NCBI RefSeq assembly: GCF_040954835.1
Contig: NC_090699.1
Coordinates: 17,911,817-17,975,816, forward strand
Direction of reading: 5' to 3'
From: Lepisosteus oculatus
Lineage: Eukaryota; Chordata; Actinopteri; Semionotiformes; Lepisosteidae
DNA length: 64,000 bases
Shown here: positions 11,686 to 23,303 of the stretch, in pieces
Layout: each line of letters opens with the position of its first letter
Position numbering within the stretch: the stretch's first letter is position 1
The notes under the pieces: model-generated
The model's input: the letters and a program-made list of their open reading frames with translations, nothing else
Databases searched by the model: none
What the model was told of the DNA's origin: nothing
Made by a program: the position numbers and the translations under genes

Positions 11686-13537
11686 CTGGCTGGCAGCTTT
11701 AGATCACTCCTTTTGATTCGCTGACTGACTGGCTGACTGATTATTGATTGGCTTCCAGGTTTAGGGCATTCATTTTGATTGATTGATCGATTGATCAATT
11801 GATCGATCAACCGATTGACTGACTGACTGACTGACTGACTGATTGGTTGATTGATTGATTGATTGGCTGGCTGGCTGGCAGCTTTAGATCACTCCTTTTG
11901 ATTCGCTGACTGACTGGCTGACTGATTATTGATTGGCTTGCAGCTTTAGAGCATTCATTTTGATTGATTGATCGATTGATCGATCAACCAATTGACTGAC
12001 TGATTGACTGACTGACTGGTTGATTGATTGATTGGCTGGCTGGCTGGCGGCTTTAGATCACTCCTTTTGATTCGCTGACTGACTGGCTGACTGATTATTG
12101 ATTGGCTTGCAGCTTTAGAGCATTCATTTTGATTGATTGATCGATTGATCGATCGATCGATTGACTGACTGACTGACTGTTTGATTGATTGGTTGATTGA
12201 TTGGTTGATTGATTGGCTGGCTGGATGGCTGGCTGGCTGGCAGGCAGCTTTACAGCTTAAACATGCTACAAGCACTAAAGAGTGGGACCAGCCCAAGCAC
12301 ATGAGTCCTGACCATACGATTTTAGGACAAGACCTTCCTGCACACTTTTTCAACAATGGGCATGTGATTAACCTTTCTCACAGTTACTACTGTTAGCACT
12401 CCTGCATGAGATCAACCTATGGTACAAACAGAAGTCACAGATATCTGAGCAAAAGTCAAAATACCACGGGCACCTCTCTTGTAGTCCTCCAGACATGTTA
12501 CTCACACTTGCCTTTCTGCGAAAGGGCCGACCGTATGAATCTGGCCGTGGGGTAAAAGAAGAGGCTGAGATCGAACTCTGGGTGATCATCGGCCTCCACC
12601 CCATAATACAGTACCGGCATGTCGCTGTAGAAACAGGCGCCTGTGTTCACATGGTAGCGCCCGTCTGCAGCGTTCACGATGTGGGTGATTCCCAGGTTAA
12701 ACAGAGCGCCTTTGTCCCGAGCCGTGTACCTTAAATTTCATTTTAAACAAAGTAAAAAGAAAAGGTTCGATGTCTTTTTTCATTATTGTTATTGCTACTA
12801 CTTTTTAAATAGCCTTTTCTTTAAAACTTATGGCATTTAATAATCATTGTAAAGAATGATAACTTAAAGAAGTTATGCAAAGTCTTCCTAAATAATGTTA
12901 TAATAATGTTTCTCCTATAAGAACATCTTTAACATGGGGGAGATGTGACTATTTTTTCCTTTAAATTTCTCTCTCCTCTTTAGCTGCACTCCTCGCCTGC
13001 CTCACTATTTTCTCTTAACATTGAAATCTCTTAATATTTTTCTTAATCTGTCGTGTTTTCGTGGATAAAACGGAAATGTGTAACATCCGGTGTTGTTTTC
13101 TTTCTCTAGTCACTGCAATACAATATTTGCAGGTTCAGCAATAAAAAGCTTGATCGTGCAGAGAGTTCGGTCCTGTTTAAGGCTGGTTCTGAGCCACTCT
13201 CTTGGTGTGCAGTTACTGTCCTGGCACTGGTATCAATCTGCCCATCCCAGCTGGCTGCTGGAACTATTTTTTCCAGACACCTGTGTACCTAGATGTAATG
13301 GGAACATAACACTCTTCTTCAACATTTTTTACACACAAGCAACTTATTGCTAAATTATCTACTGTAAGGTATGTAGTACTGTACATACGAATCTCCGATA
13401 TAGAGATTAGGCCAGACTTCATTGACATGTCCGGTGGAATGCCTGTTCATCCACAGGAGGTTCTGCAGTTCTGAAAGAGGCGGAGGTTCGTACTCGCCCT
13501 TGCTTGCCACAACTTCCTTCTCTTTTTTCAAGGCCAT
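11384..13537 (-). CDS. DUSP13B-like dual-specificity phosphatase (array gene 2)
   Basis: Coding exons on the minus strand: 13537-13389, 12729 to about 12512 or 12506, and 11604-11384. The protein is about 195 or 197 aa. Start [13 protein letters not shown] sits directly after a TTGCTTTCAG acceptor and has A at -3 and G at +4. Exon 1 carries LSELQNLLW and [13 protein letters not shown], like human DUSP13B (TMDP). General-acid Asp is D98 (GVEADDHP); the active site HCAMGISRS keeps Cys and Arg. The donor of exon 2 is ambiguous: a GC donor (AAAG/GCAAGT) gives a loop ending SQKGRVFVHC, whereas a GT donor six bases on (AAGT/GTGAGT) adds two residues. Both keep frame. Human DUSP13B dephosphorylates JNK and p38 and is testis-enriched; that role is inferred here. 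Intron 2 contains the GATT satellite. An alternative upstream in-frame ATG exists but would require reading through the acceptor. Confidence 0.88.
11637..12245. repeat. GATT/GACT/GGCT higher-order satellite in a phosphatase intron
   Basis: It begins with a pure (ATTG)n run of about 13 units and continues as composite blocks of (GATT)n, (GACT)n, (GGCT)n and GATC variants around a unique core, GCAGCTTTAGATCACTCC. The core recurs at about 11693, 11878 and 12047, giving periods of 185 and 169 bp. Apparent open frames rich in Ser-Ile-Asn-Gln or Trp-Leu-Ile-Asp here are artefacts of the tetranucleotide. Confidence 0.95.
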
Positions 13538-15959
13538 CCTGAAAGCAACGTGGCTCTTGAACGGGCTGGCGCGGTGCTTGTCCAGAAGCAGTCCTTGGTG
13601 TCGGACGAACCACGCTGTCAGCGCTAGCACCGGCTGCCTCTCGCCCAGCAGGGGGAGCTGTCTTCGCTTTGTAGGAGCAAACGCCGCCTTTCAGCCGTTT
13701 CCGCGATATTCCCAGTGAAACTGCGGCGAAAACAACATCGGCATGTAACCTTCACTGGTCACAATATTCGCAGCGCACAGGGCGGAGAGCAGAGACCTGC
13801 CTAGCTTTTGCGAACTACCACGTCTGAGAGAATCAGTCACCGTGATTGCGCCTCGCTGAAGTTTCAGGAGACAGAAGGTGTGCCCGGTGCTCACAGCTCA
13901 TACTGGCCGGGAGTCGAGACCGGTGTTCTTAGCCCTGGCGGCACTGTCATTAGTAGATGACAGAGTGGTGAGGCCCGCCTGCTACATCATGAGACGGCTT
14001 TGCAGCAGACTGCACGTTAGGATATTGATGCCTCATTGAGAGGAGCAAACGCAGGACCGTGAGCCGAAAGAGGGCACTGGAAGGAAAGTTAGAAGGTCTT
14101 TTTGTGGGAAGCGCTAAGCCCTCTTAAGAGCTTCTGCGCCATCTGGGAAAGAGATGTATAATTAGGATTCCCCTTTCAGCGGTGCCTAGTAAACGCTTTA
14201 AAACATGCTCTACACAAGCTGGTGAAAAACATTTTGTCCCAGGCGTGGTGCCTGCCGATTCTACCCTAAAAATCAAGGTGTTTGGAGCTGACCCCTTCGC
14301 AGCAGTCCTAGTTACTGTACGGTCAAATCCCGTTTATGTCCAAAAGGACTTAAATCAGTGTTTTAACATGGAAAATTAAGAGACCTGTAAAAAGCATTAT
14401 GATTAGTCTGTGGACCCATAAGGTTCACGTTTAGCTGAATTATGTATGAATTACAATACTAAATCCCAATAACCTAAAATGTCAGTATTAAAATAAGACA
14501 AGCGTGTGTATTTTGTACACACCTTCTTCTCAGCTTTAGATAGAATTAAGTGTTACTCCCTTTAAAGCTAGTTTTTTTATGGCAGGTTTCTGAGACATGG
14601 TGACTCTACAAGCCTCATGACTTTGTGAACTTACTTTTGACTGCTGATTTCTTCTCGTCTTTTTTTACAGGGCGTGTCCTCGGGCTTTTCCCTTACCTCG
14701 GAGAAGTCACATTGAACTCCAAGCTGCCTTGCTTCCTTTTTAAATTCAGCGATATTTGTAAATCTCCAGGCTGTAACGGCGTTTTCCCGGGCTTGGCGAG
14801 CAGCCGCAGCGCCCAGAGGCAGGCACAGACACGGTTTGTTTCTCGTTGTTGTCGCTGCAGCTGTCTCCGCGCACCCGAGACCGGGAGCGCCTGCCCGGGT
14901 AGGCGGCAGGTGCGGAGACGATCTACACGGAGCCCCGCTGTGTCGCAGAACTCGCCGCCGCCAGAGGTGACGCAACTGAGCCGAGAATAAACAGCGTTTT
15001 GTGGCGAATGCGGGGCCAACTAAAACTTTGAGGCTGTGGAGGTTCATACAGTAAGGAGAGTAACCGGATACTTTAATTTAGTTCTTGGAAGTTGAGCAAT
15101 TGAGGTCTTGGAAACCACTGTGATGTCTCTTCAGTCCAAACAATGGACACTTTCTAAGGCATAAGAAGCACGCTGCATTGCAATAAAATGTTAACAAAGC
15201 ACAATTTAAATGTGATTTATTGGTATGTGGATAAAAGATATTCCACATGATACACGAGACGAGATTTAAAGGTCTATAAAAAGCGAGTACAAAGTCATTA
15301 TGAAGCAGTTATTGAAAGCATATTGAAAGACATGGAATTTCGTCTTAGGGACCTGTAGGGAGTAGCTATGCATGACATACGACACACCCTGGTGAGCGGA
15401 ATACTATTCACACTGAAGACAACGTACACTAGTTCTCTGCATGCTGTTGTTTTGAAGGGGTTTCCTGGGAAGTATTCACAACTTCACAGGACAAGGTGAA
15501 CAGGAAATTCACAGCTGCCAGTTTTTTCGCTGATTAATTAGCACTTTACTCTCTGGAAGTGAGAGAGAGAGAGGAATTTTTCATCATGTTTTTTTTATTT
15601 ATAGGCTTTAACCATTATACATCAAACTGTAGCTTCACTTGATTGCCTAATCTGAATAACCTGTTAATACGCAGGAAGACCTGTGCATGAACTCTGTGCC
15701 AGTCAATGACTTTTGGCTCTGGCGAACTGAAGTCAAAATGACAGAATAATCAGTTCATGCACGTGGGGTAATCTGATCCTGTACGGTGGAGATTTTTTTA
15801 GTTCAAGTTCTTGGTACATTGTGATTTATTCTCCCAGTTTAAGGCCACTGCGACTGCCTTTCTGCACGCTTGCTTCTGCCTTCATTGTGCTGTGTGTCGA
15901 GAGCGCAGAATGGCAGCCCCTTCCTGTAGCCCCACAGCACAGCGTGTGGTCTGTGCGTC
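13538..15959. other. Intergenic with CpG-rich segment; upstream of array gene 2
   Basis: 13600-13900 is moderately GC-rich and probably holds leader or promoter sequence of the minus-strand gene at 11.4-13.5 kb. 14760-15010 is strongly CpG-rich. 15050-15790 is AT-rich with no recognised feature, and a minus-strand AATAAA at 15594-15599 suits the 3' end of the next phosphatase gene. Confidence 0.5.
14760..15010. promoter_or_regulatory. CpG-rich island, candidate promoter or untranslated first exon for array gene 2
   Basis: Many CpGs (for example GCAGCCGCAGCGCCCAGAGG and CTCGCCGCCGCCAGAGGTGA) stand out from the AT-rich surroundings. The gene at 11.4-13.5 kb has a splice acceptor right before its ATG, so it needs an upstream leader exon; this island lies about 1.2-1.5 kb upstream on its strand. 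The assignment is inference. Confidence 0.5.
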
Positions 15960-18900
15960 TCAGAATCGGCCCGTTCGTGGCCCTCTCTCGCTGGCCAGCC
16001 TCATGTCCAGCTCTCGCAGCTGGCTCAAGAAGCCCGAGTTGGGGGAGACATTCCTGTGCTCGCTGACCGCCTTGATGGCCTCCACCAGGCTCATGTCCTC
16101 ATGGAGCATCAGGAAGGCCAGGACCAGCGTGGCAGACCGACTCAGTCCCATTGCGCAGTGGACAAACACTTTACCTGCAAGAAAGCAAGTGGGGGGGGGG
16201 GGGGGAAAGTGGATCGCAAATTACCGACTACTGGAACATCCATCGTGTTTCTTGAACCCCTCTGTTCCTACATGTCCAGGATGAAAGCCATGACTGCAGC
16301 TCCAGTGGCTTGGTCAGGGAGGGCAGATGGAGTCCTAGAGTCCAGACGGCGGCAGTCACAGCACAGGCTGTGTCACTAGACCTCTGTGGCCAGGTTTCCT
16401 GAGGTGGGGCTGCACAAGCACTTCAGGGGCTCAGTAGGCTACCTGGTTTGCTTTCTTGGTGGAGCCAGGGCAACCGCAACCTGCAATTCCCCAATTCTGC
16501 CAGTAAAGGGGGTCTCTCTGACAGCCCTGCACACCTCCTCGAGCACTGAGACAATGTGGACTCTGAACGTCGGTGAGTCTGACTGTGCAGATTTCAGAGG
16601 AAAGCGCGAACGTCCCTCATCCCTCCCACAAAGGTCTATGAGGGAAAGCCCAGCTGATTAACAGCTCAAAAATGTTGAAGCATAAAAAGAAAATCAAAAG
16701 GTTATTTTTATAAAAATAAAGAATATCGCTGCCTAAAGCAGAAACGTAGCTAGTTCACAGAGTTCCTGTCATCACCCCTATTGAGAAACAGGACACATCA
16801 CACAAAGGCACTGAAGTCAACCACCAAAAGTGCCACTACCAAAAGCTGTTTCCAGATAGCACAGGAGTGGCAAAAGAGGCTTGCGGGCCAGTGAAAACTG
16901 GAGACTAAACAGGGAGCAGATCTGTAGACATTGTACCCCTACAGCAGAAAGAAAGAAGCATTCCTCAGAATGGTTCTGAGCCAGGTGCATCTCTTACATT
17001 ATTCTGTAGTGTATTCATGTAGTGCCCTCTGCAGACCAAATGCTGATCTGCAGTATTCCATGCACAAGTCTCTCCAGGACAGTAACATTCATATTCCCAG
17101 ATTACACCTACCAGGTAAGAGACCTTAGGGCACTTCTTAGAAATCTGTTTGATAGTTGTAACATTGTAGACATGTTCAAGTAGGTCAAGTAGTCAGCATG
17201 CGTATAGGTGCAAAGGACCAAGTAATAGGTTTATTCCATGCTGAAAAGAGAAGAAAGGAAACACAATGTTTTGTCTGACCCACACACCCGAAGAAGGCAA
17301 ATGCTGTGTCCTTTCTTCTCTTTTCAGCATGGAAAAACCCTTTACATGTTACATTGTGAACACTGTAAAATTAGCACTTTGTGCTTTTTTTTGAAAATTC
17401 ACTTAACTGACCTGTTACACTTTTCTGTTTAAAAATTATATTTAGCCACCTCATTTCATGAAGTAATTGCTAAAAGCCATGATTTTAATAGCACATCATT
17501 CAAAACCCATTTGTTGTTATCCTTCCTGAGGATTATCACAGACTCAGGAGGCAGGATGATAAAGTGTCTTTTAAAATGCATGTTTCTGATCCGGACTATC
17601 AAGTGCTTAGTGCAGAATTGTGCAGCTTTCCTGTGTGCAGTGGAAACTAAGGGCAACCCACAAAAGAAATGTTCGGATTGAAACTAATTAAGAAATACTA
17701 AAAACTGCAACAAAAATAAAGATAAAACTATAAATAAAATAATTTTTTGAGGCTAACAGAAATTGAATTGTTAAAGACCAACTACTTTTTAATTCAAATT
17801 CACACATTAACAACCAAGCAGAATCTATGTGGAACTGCATTTTAAACTGAGAACATGAGACATGTCTTTGCCCAAAGATTTGTGGGAGTAGGGAACAAGC
17901 TACCCAGCCATATTATAAAAGCAGACACCCTGGTTTCTTTCAAGAAACATGGATGAGATCCTGGGATCAATTAGCCAGTAACTACTAACCAGGTCAGATG
18001 AGCTGCATGGCCTCTTTTGTTACCTTCTTATTTAGGTTGTCAAACAGGAAGGTGAGAGAATAGGCCCCTGAGCAGAAAGAAAGGGGATAATACAGGACAG
18101 TATGTGTATTCTAAAATGTACTTGGTTTGAAAAGCTCAGAACTCATCAAGTATGTGTTCTGTTACTCCAAAGCAGATTTAAACTCCGATATTTTAAACCA
18201 ATTTACCTGGCTTTTCCAACTTATTTTGATCTTCTTATCTGCCTTTTGCCTTTAATTGTCAAACTGCCGAGGTCACAATTAGAGCAGCTTTCACTCCGAG
18301 GTTGCTGTTAACGCAGAAAGCTAACGCTGTGTGTAACACTATCACGGCACTGATATCTGACATAAGAAATTCACAGTAACCCCGACGGCGTGTGAGCAAC
18401 CACAACAAGCAAGCACCGCGAACAAACACGTCTAGAAACGGGGAAGTAAACACTCGTGTTTAACTGTAACAAGTAAACAAGGTTTGTTCCATGCTGAAAA
18501 GAGAAAAAAGAACGTTTCGGCCGAAACGTTGTGTTTCCTTTCTTCTCTTTCCAGCATGGAATAAACCTATTACTTGTTCCTTTGCAAACTACACATGCCG
18601 AAGCAGCTGCCTGTCTGAACTACTGGTGTTTAAATGTTGCTTTTCCTCTTGGTGCAGGTCGGGTAGCGGTGAAACCTCACCTCCGGGGGTACTCACGGCA
18701 GCCTTGATGAACTGAGCCGCGGAGTAGAAGAACGGACTCATGTCAAACGCCGGGCTGTCAAACGCCTCCACCCCGTGGTAGGTGACCTTTGTGTCGCTGT
18801 AGTAGCTCGGTCCCGTGCAGACGTTGTGCTTTCCGTGAGCAGCGTTCAGGATGTGCGTGATGCCGAGTGACTGAAGGGCCCTCTTATCTTTGGCGGCCCA

Positions 18901-20479
18901 CCTGACAAAATGCATATTGACTGTACATACTGCACTGCACGTGTGATTCATTCAGGGAGAGAGAAGGGTCTGATACAACTGTCAAATGGCTGGCTTAAAA
19001 ATATAACTGAGGAATTATTGAACAAATACTGGTCTTATCAAAATTCTGTCCTTGAAGAGTACGTTCAACAGACATTCAAAATATATTTTCACGCTTCAGT
19101 AATTGACTGGTATCATAAACAGGATGAAAACATTGAAAAATACTATTCAGTCTTTTGAGTTTCTCAAAAAAAGACCCATGAGTTACAAATTGTGTTAATA
19201 GTCATATAAAATACCATCCATTCTTGTTTATCCTGTCGAGTGTTTTGGGCAGCACTGATAGAGGATCAGTGTAGTTGATATTCTGTCTATACATTGTTAG
19301 GAAGCTGATTATTTCCGGACAAGAATCGTGGTGACCCAGAGCCTATCCCAAAAACACAGGTCACTCCAGGTGGTGGATGGATGGATAAAGAGGATGTTTG
19401 CTGTGTTGGATACGTGTTGACTCTCACTGCAGGTCTGCCTCATGCAGCACTGTGAGCCCAACTCGATCTTCCTCCCCGCAGAGAGCCTTTCTTACAAAGA
19501 TCTGCCATGAGCTCTACAATCGGCCTTCGCCTCTTCTTCCCTGGGCGCCATGGTAATTCACCACAGCAGATACCATAACGTACAGCATTGTGCAAAACGT
19601 TTGGGATCTTTCAATGAAATAGGTACTTTTTATTGTTTAAAGTGTTGTTTTTGTCTCTAGATATTTCTAAATGTTTATTAAACTGAGTAAATGTATTAAA
19701 TTCTGTTTATTGAAACAATATGTTTTTGCTTCAGCTGCAGGAATTTCCACACCTCATGTCCCGTCACAGTGCATGAATCTGATGTTTGCCCCATTTTCCC
19801 TGGTTTCTCTCTGCAGCCGGGTGATTCGGTATGACCGCTGTAGTGCCAAACCACTGTGGTGGCTATTCAAGCACATCTGGTGCACCAGTGTGGCATCATT
19901 TACTGTAGATTAGCAGCTTGGTTTGGATTGTTACTGTGTTGGAAGAATCCAGGCTGAAATCCTACAATAGCCTGAGCGTATGTGAAGTACTGTAGTTTAT
20001 ATAAATTATTTATTTATCAATCCATCCATCATTTTTCTATTACAGGGAGTAGCAGGGGAGCTGGAGTCAATTCTGGCAAGCGACAGGCACAGGTTGGGGT
20101 ACACCCTGGACACCGGCCCATTGTAGGGCACACACAAACACAAACGCACACACACTCACACCCCCTGACCACTGCGCCACTGTTCTGCCCGCTATTCATT
20201 TCTGTATACGCCAAGGTATAAAACAGCAAAGATTTCAATAGTAAATCCCCAGAATTCCTCAGAATTCATTACACAACACGGCTCAGGAGTGTGGCAGGAC
20301 TGAGCACACTGAGGTCGTTTCTCCTTTTCTTACGCGTCTCCAAGGTAGACCTTTGGCCAGACCTGGTCCACGTGTCCACTGACCCCACCTCGCACCCAAA
20401 GGAGCCTCTGGAGTTCGGGCACAGTGGGGGTGTGGTGTCCCCCAGGCCCCCGCTGGCCACATCCTGCACTGCCAGGCAT
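15960..20479 (-). CDS. DUSP13B: DUSP13B (TMDP)-like dual-specificity phosphatase (array gene 3)
   Basis: Coding exons on the minus strand: 20479-20334, 18901-18681 and 16174-15960, giving 193 aa (human TMDP is 198). Exon 1 reads [11 protein letters not shown] then [13 protein letters not shown] and [14 protein letters not shown], very like [11 protein letters not shown] in human DUSP13B. The C-terminus GPRTGRF also matches the human RETGRF ending, making this the best DUSP13B orthologue in the array. General-acid Asp is D97 (GVEAFDSP, with Phe in place of the usual Asp or His before it); HCAMGLSRS gives C129 and R135. Donors are GTAAGA and GTGAGG; phases 2 and 1. An in-frame stop lies upstream of the chosen ATG, and a CAG directly precedes it, so an untranslated leader exon is likely. 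Expected role: JNK/p38 dephosphorylation, by family. Start-codon confidence is moderate. Confidence 0.9.
16191..16205. repeat. Fifteen-G homopolymer beside a splice acceptor
   Basis: Fifteen consecutive G on the plus strand, so C15 on the sense strand of array gene 3, lying 17-31 bases upstream of the exon-3 acceptor at 16174. It doubles as the polypyrimidine tract region. Confidence 0.95.
17215..17350. mobile_element. Foldback element, copy A (Penelope-associated hammerhead-like family)
   Basis: Inverted arms: TTCCATGCTGAAAAGAGAAG at about 17233 pairs with CTTCTCTTTTCAGCATGGAA at about 17311. The centre contains CCGAAGAAGGC, a degenerate form of the CTGAAGA core seen in copy C. Copies B and C have the same arms and different centres. 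Confidence 0.75.
17876..18030 (+). mobile_element. LINE 3'-end fragment, copy 1
   Basis: Conceptual translation contains [19 protein letters not shown], followed by a frameshifted stretch. The same C-terminal reverse-transcriptase-ORF signature (WNKL..H..ADTL..F.KQL.EI.G) occurs on the minus strand at 26.4 and 39.2 kb. It looks like a CR1/L2-type non-LTR element; the clade is from memory. Confidence 0.65.
18467..18585. mobile_element. Foldback element, copy B, with perfect 20-bp palindromic centre
   Basis: The arms GTTCCATGCTGAAAAGAGAA and TTCTCTTTCCAGCATGGAAT surround the perfect palindrome AACGTTTCGGCCGAAACGTT. Outer ends AACAAGT / ACTTGTT are also inverted. GGCCGAAAC on both strands resembles the 3' part of a hammerhead core. 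Confidence 0.8.
18902..20333 (-). other. Intron 1 of array gene 3, with two dispersed repeat fragments
   Basis: About 19200-19390 and 20022-20190 contain the dispersed fish repeat with GAGCCTATCCC / GGGTACACCCTGGACACCGG signatures. A short CA-rich run lies at about 20133-20163. The remainder shows nothing recognised. Confidence 0.55.
20022..20190 (+). repeat. Dispersed fish repeat with 'GGGTACACCCTGGAC' signature
   Basis: It contains GGGGAGCTGGAGTCAATTC and GGGGTACACCCTGGACACCG, running into a CA-rich tail. Related, more decayed pieces are at about 19200-19390, 40270-40415 and 58140-58215. I recognise the pattern from fish genomes but cannot name the family with certainty. Confidence 0.6.
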
Positions 20480-23303
20480 CCCTGTTTCTGGGCGGGAGTC
20501 CAGACCCCACTGGACTTTGGGCTCTGATCAACAGAGAAGAACCTCAGTCAATTCCAAGCTCCTCCAAGCTCCAGTCATCGTACTGCGAAGTGGTCTCAAC
20601 TTAAATTGACATTTGCAAAAGCAGATGTGCAAAGGAAACACCTTGAAATTTCATTCACATACTTAGACCATAGAATTATCCTGCCCAAATAATGTGTTGA
20701 GACAGTTGCAAAAGAGGAAGGACTGATTTTTAGAGATGTCCTCAGCTGTGGTGTTGAGTCAAGGTTATGTGAGCGTGCGGAAGCCTTGTATGACAGCTGA
20801 AGTCTGAACACCGTGAAGTTCAGGATCCACTTTTGAAGCTTCCTCAAGGCACTACTAAGTTGGAGGAACCAGATAAGATTAGCAGCATCCATTTATCCAG
20901 GATGAAAGACTCAATATACAGATAGCCAGCAATTCACCTGTATATCAAGGGTGTGCATGGGACTGAGAATAAAGGATCCATATCAAATCCACTCCACCAC
21001 GGTTGAAATTGTAGTATTGAGTGGCGTGCTGTTTCTGAACACCAAACAAATGAGCTACAGCACATCCGTTGCATCTGGATGTGTCTTTGAAATTGTCTGT
21101 ATTCTTACATCTCATCCCACAGATTTCACACAGAGAGGGAGAACACCCCCTGCTGCCTGCCTGGATTGTATTGCACAGGGTTCATCTCTCTGAGTGCATG
21201 AATCATGTGCCTCACAGCAGCGTTCTGAGATGAGATGGCAGTGCCAGTCTGCGTCTGCTGTAGCCATTTCTTTCTCCAGCCATGTCAAAGCTAGCTAGTT
21301 CCTTTCATGCAGTTAGTCACTTTGCTATTGTCTGTCAGAATAAAAGGTGGGTAAGAACTTCTACCTCCATTGCTCCTTTTTAAGGAAACGTTAGTTTCTT
21401 AATGTAGATTTTCTCAGTTATTCCCCAGGCTGAAGGGTCATGTTCTTACAGAACAGCCCATTCTATAAGAACGTGTATTTTGGTACAGACACCAAAAAAC
21501 GTTATTCAGCTCCAGTGCACAGTTCAGCTGCAGGGAAGCTTACAGACATTGGCGTCTGCCAAGAATTATATTGGAGACAGAGTGTGTCTGTGGCTAAATT
21601 TGGTGTAGCTCACAGAGCATGTGTCAGCATCTGTTTGATAGCTTCATCCATCTCTCTGTCACTTTTGCTAAAGAAGAAACGCTCCAAACACAAAGCAGGT
21701 TGGCTACTTCAGCCTAGAGGCATGCTGAACACATGGTATTCCTTATTGCACCGATCTATCACACACTATTATCTTTTCACCCTATTTTGTAGAAAACGAT
21801 TCTAGGTGAGTCCCCAGTTCCCCGCCTTGCTGCCTTCACGGTCTTCCTCTACGCCGTTGAGGGGTTGCCAGTGTTTTCCTGGAAGAAAGGAAGATGCCGT
21901 CTTGATTTCCTAGGAGCAACAGGGCACCTGGTACACAGTTTCTTCTTTCTGCAGCACAGGAGCTTCTGCTGGAAACAAGCGGCCCTTCCTGTGGACGCTG
22001 TTTAATGAAATCTGTTGCCTGTGAAGGCGGTTGTGATTAAAGCAGAGAGCTCAGGTCGCACAGACATCAGTATTACTGCTGGTGGAAGCCAGGTAGCCAA
22101 CTGTTCTCAACTTTCCCTTCTTTTCCAAGATTAAACAACACAGGGCAACCGAAAAATTGCAATATGGAATACGATACAATATGAAATTACTTCATTCAAG
22201 CAGTATAAATTCCAGCATGAGTTTACACTCGTACTTGCCTTGGTTGTTGCTTGAAGTGATCCCTAATAAACTGGGAGCAGCAGAATTCGGTTTCACTGCA
22301 GAGCTTTGCAGTGTTCATAAAAACAGTACATTAGAAAAAAGACCGTGGAGTGCGATCTGCCCGCCGGCCTTTTCTATTTTAATATCTGACGCTGGACGCT
22401 AGCATGTCCTGGCAACAACAGTGAGATTCCTCCGGAGCTGCATAGCGTTACAGGCTCCCACTCAGAGGAAGGGCGATTTACACGGATCAAAACCGAATAA
22501 AACGCACGATCTATGAAATTATTTAGACTGAGAAGGTCTTTCAAAGATAGCGTCATCTTCTTTCCAAAACCATTTCTTTGTGAGAGAAATTGCTTGATTT
22601 ATTGTATTTGCAAGTATATATATGCAGCCAATGTAAAAGCAATTGCTGAAACACTGAAAAAATAAACCATGAAGTATCATGTGTATGGCTGGTTAGGTAA
22701 GTAAACTGCACTTTAATTATAATGAAAGACACTGTACATCGTTTGCATTTCAAAACACGATAAAAAAGAGACTTTATTTATTACTGTTGTTACGTTATAA
22801 GGGTATTTAGACATTCCCAACCATAATGGAACTTTGGCTTTGTCTAGGATCGCAGTGACAAGCCGATTGTCTTCTATAACTTGTAGTACTCCGATGCTAC
22901 CAACAGATGGCGATCTCCTAGCAAATCTCAGCTCCCAAGACGGAAAAATGCCCTCCTGTTAGGATGTGATATCATTTATTTTGAAAAGTGAATTGCACCT
23001 GTTTACTTTGAAACCCAAATCGTGTATCTTAATTGTCTTTTATGTATTGGTAATATAAAAGACAGCGTTATATACAGGAGCAAATGGCATTGAAAGACAA
23101 AGAAAGTAGCACCCATGTAGAAAAACACTACCGGTATCATAAATGTATACAATAAAATAGAAATGTTATAGAATAACACAAAAATCTAAATCTCTTTCAC
23201 AAATACCACGAAAGAAATAAAAAAAACAATAAATAAAAAACAACTCCAGAAAAAGCTTTAGAAATCAGTCAAAAATGTTTTTTTTTTCGTTTCAATGTGT
23301 TCA
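20480..23303. other. Intergenic between array genes 3 and 4
   Basis: No coding exon with matching splice sites was found. The part from about 22770 to 23303 is probably the 3'UTR of array gene 4, with AATAAA on the minus strand at 22773-22778. The rest shows nothing I recognise. Confidence 0.5.

Larger units (their letters stand above)
16206..18680 (-). other. Intron 2 of array gene 3
   Basis: Mostly unremarkable AT-rich sequence apart from a foldback element (17215-17350), a second one (18467-18585) and a LINE 3'-end fragment (17876-18030), listed separately. Confidence 0.7.

Noticed and set aside
11955-12396. Frames with Ser-Ile-Asn-Gln or Trp-Leu-Ile-Asp repeats
   Set aside because: Direct translation of the GATT satellite, inside an intron.
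13538-13630. Longer N-terminus for array gene 2 from an upstream in-frame ATG
   Set aside because: It crosses a good splice acceptor next to the better-placed ATG, and sibling proteins start at the equivalent shorter position.
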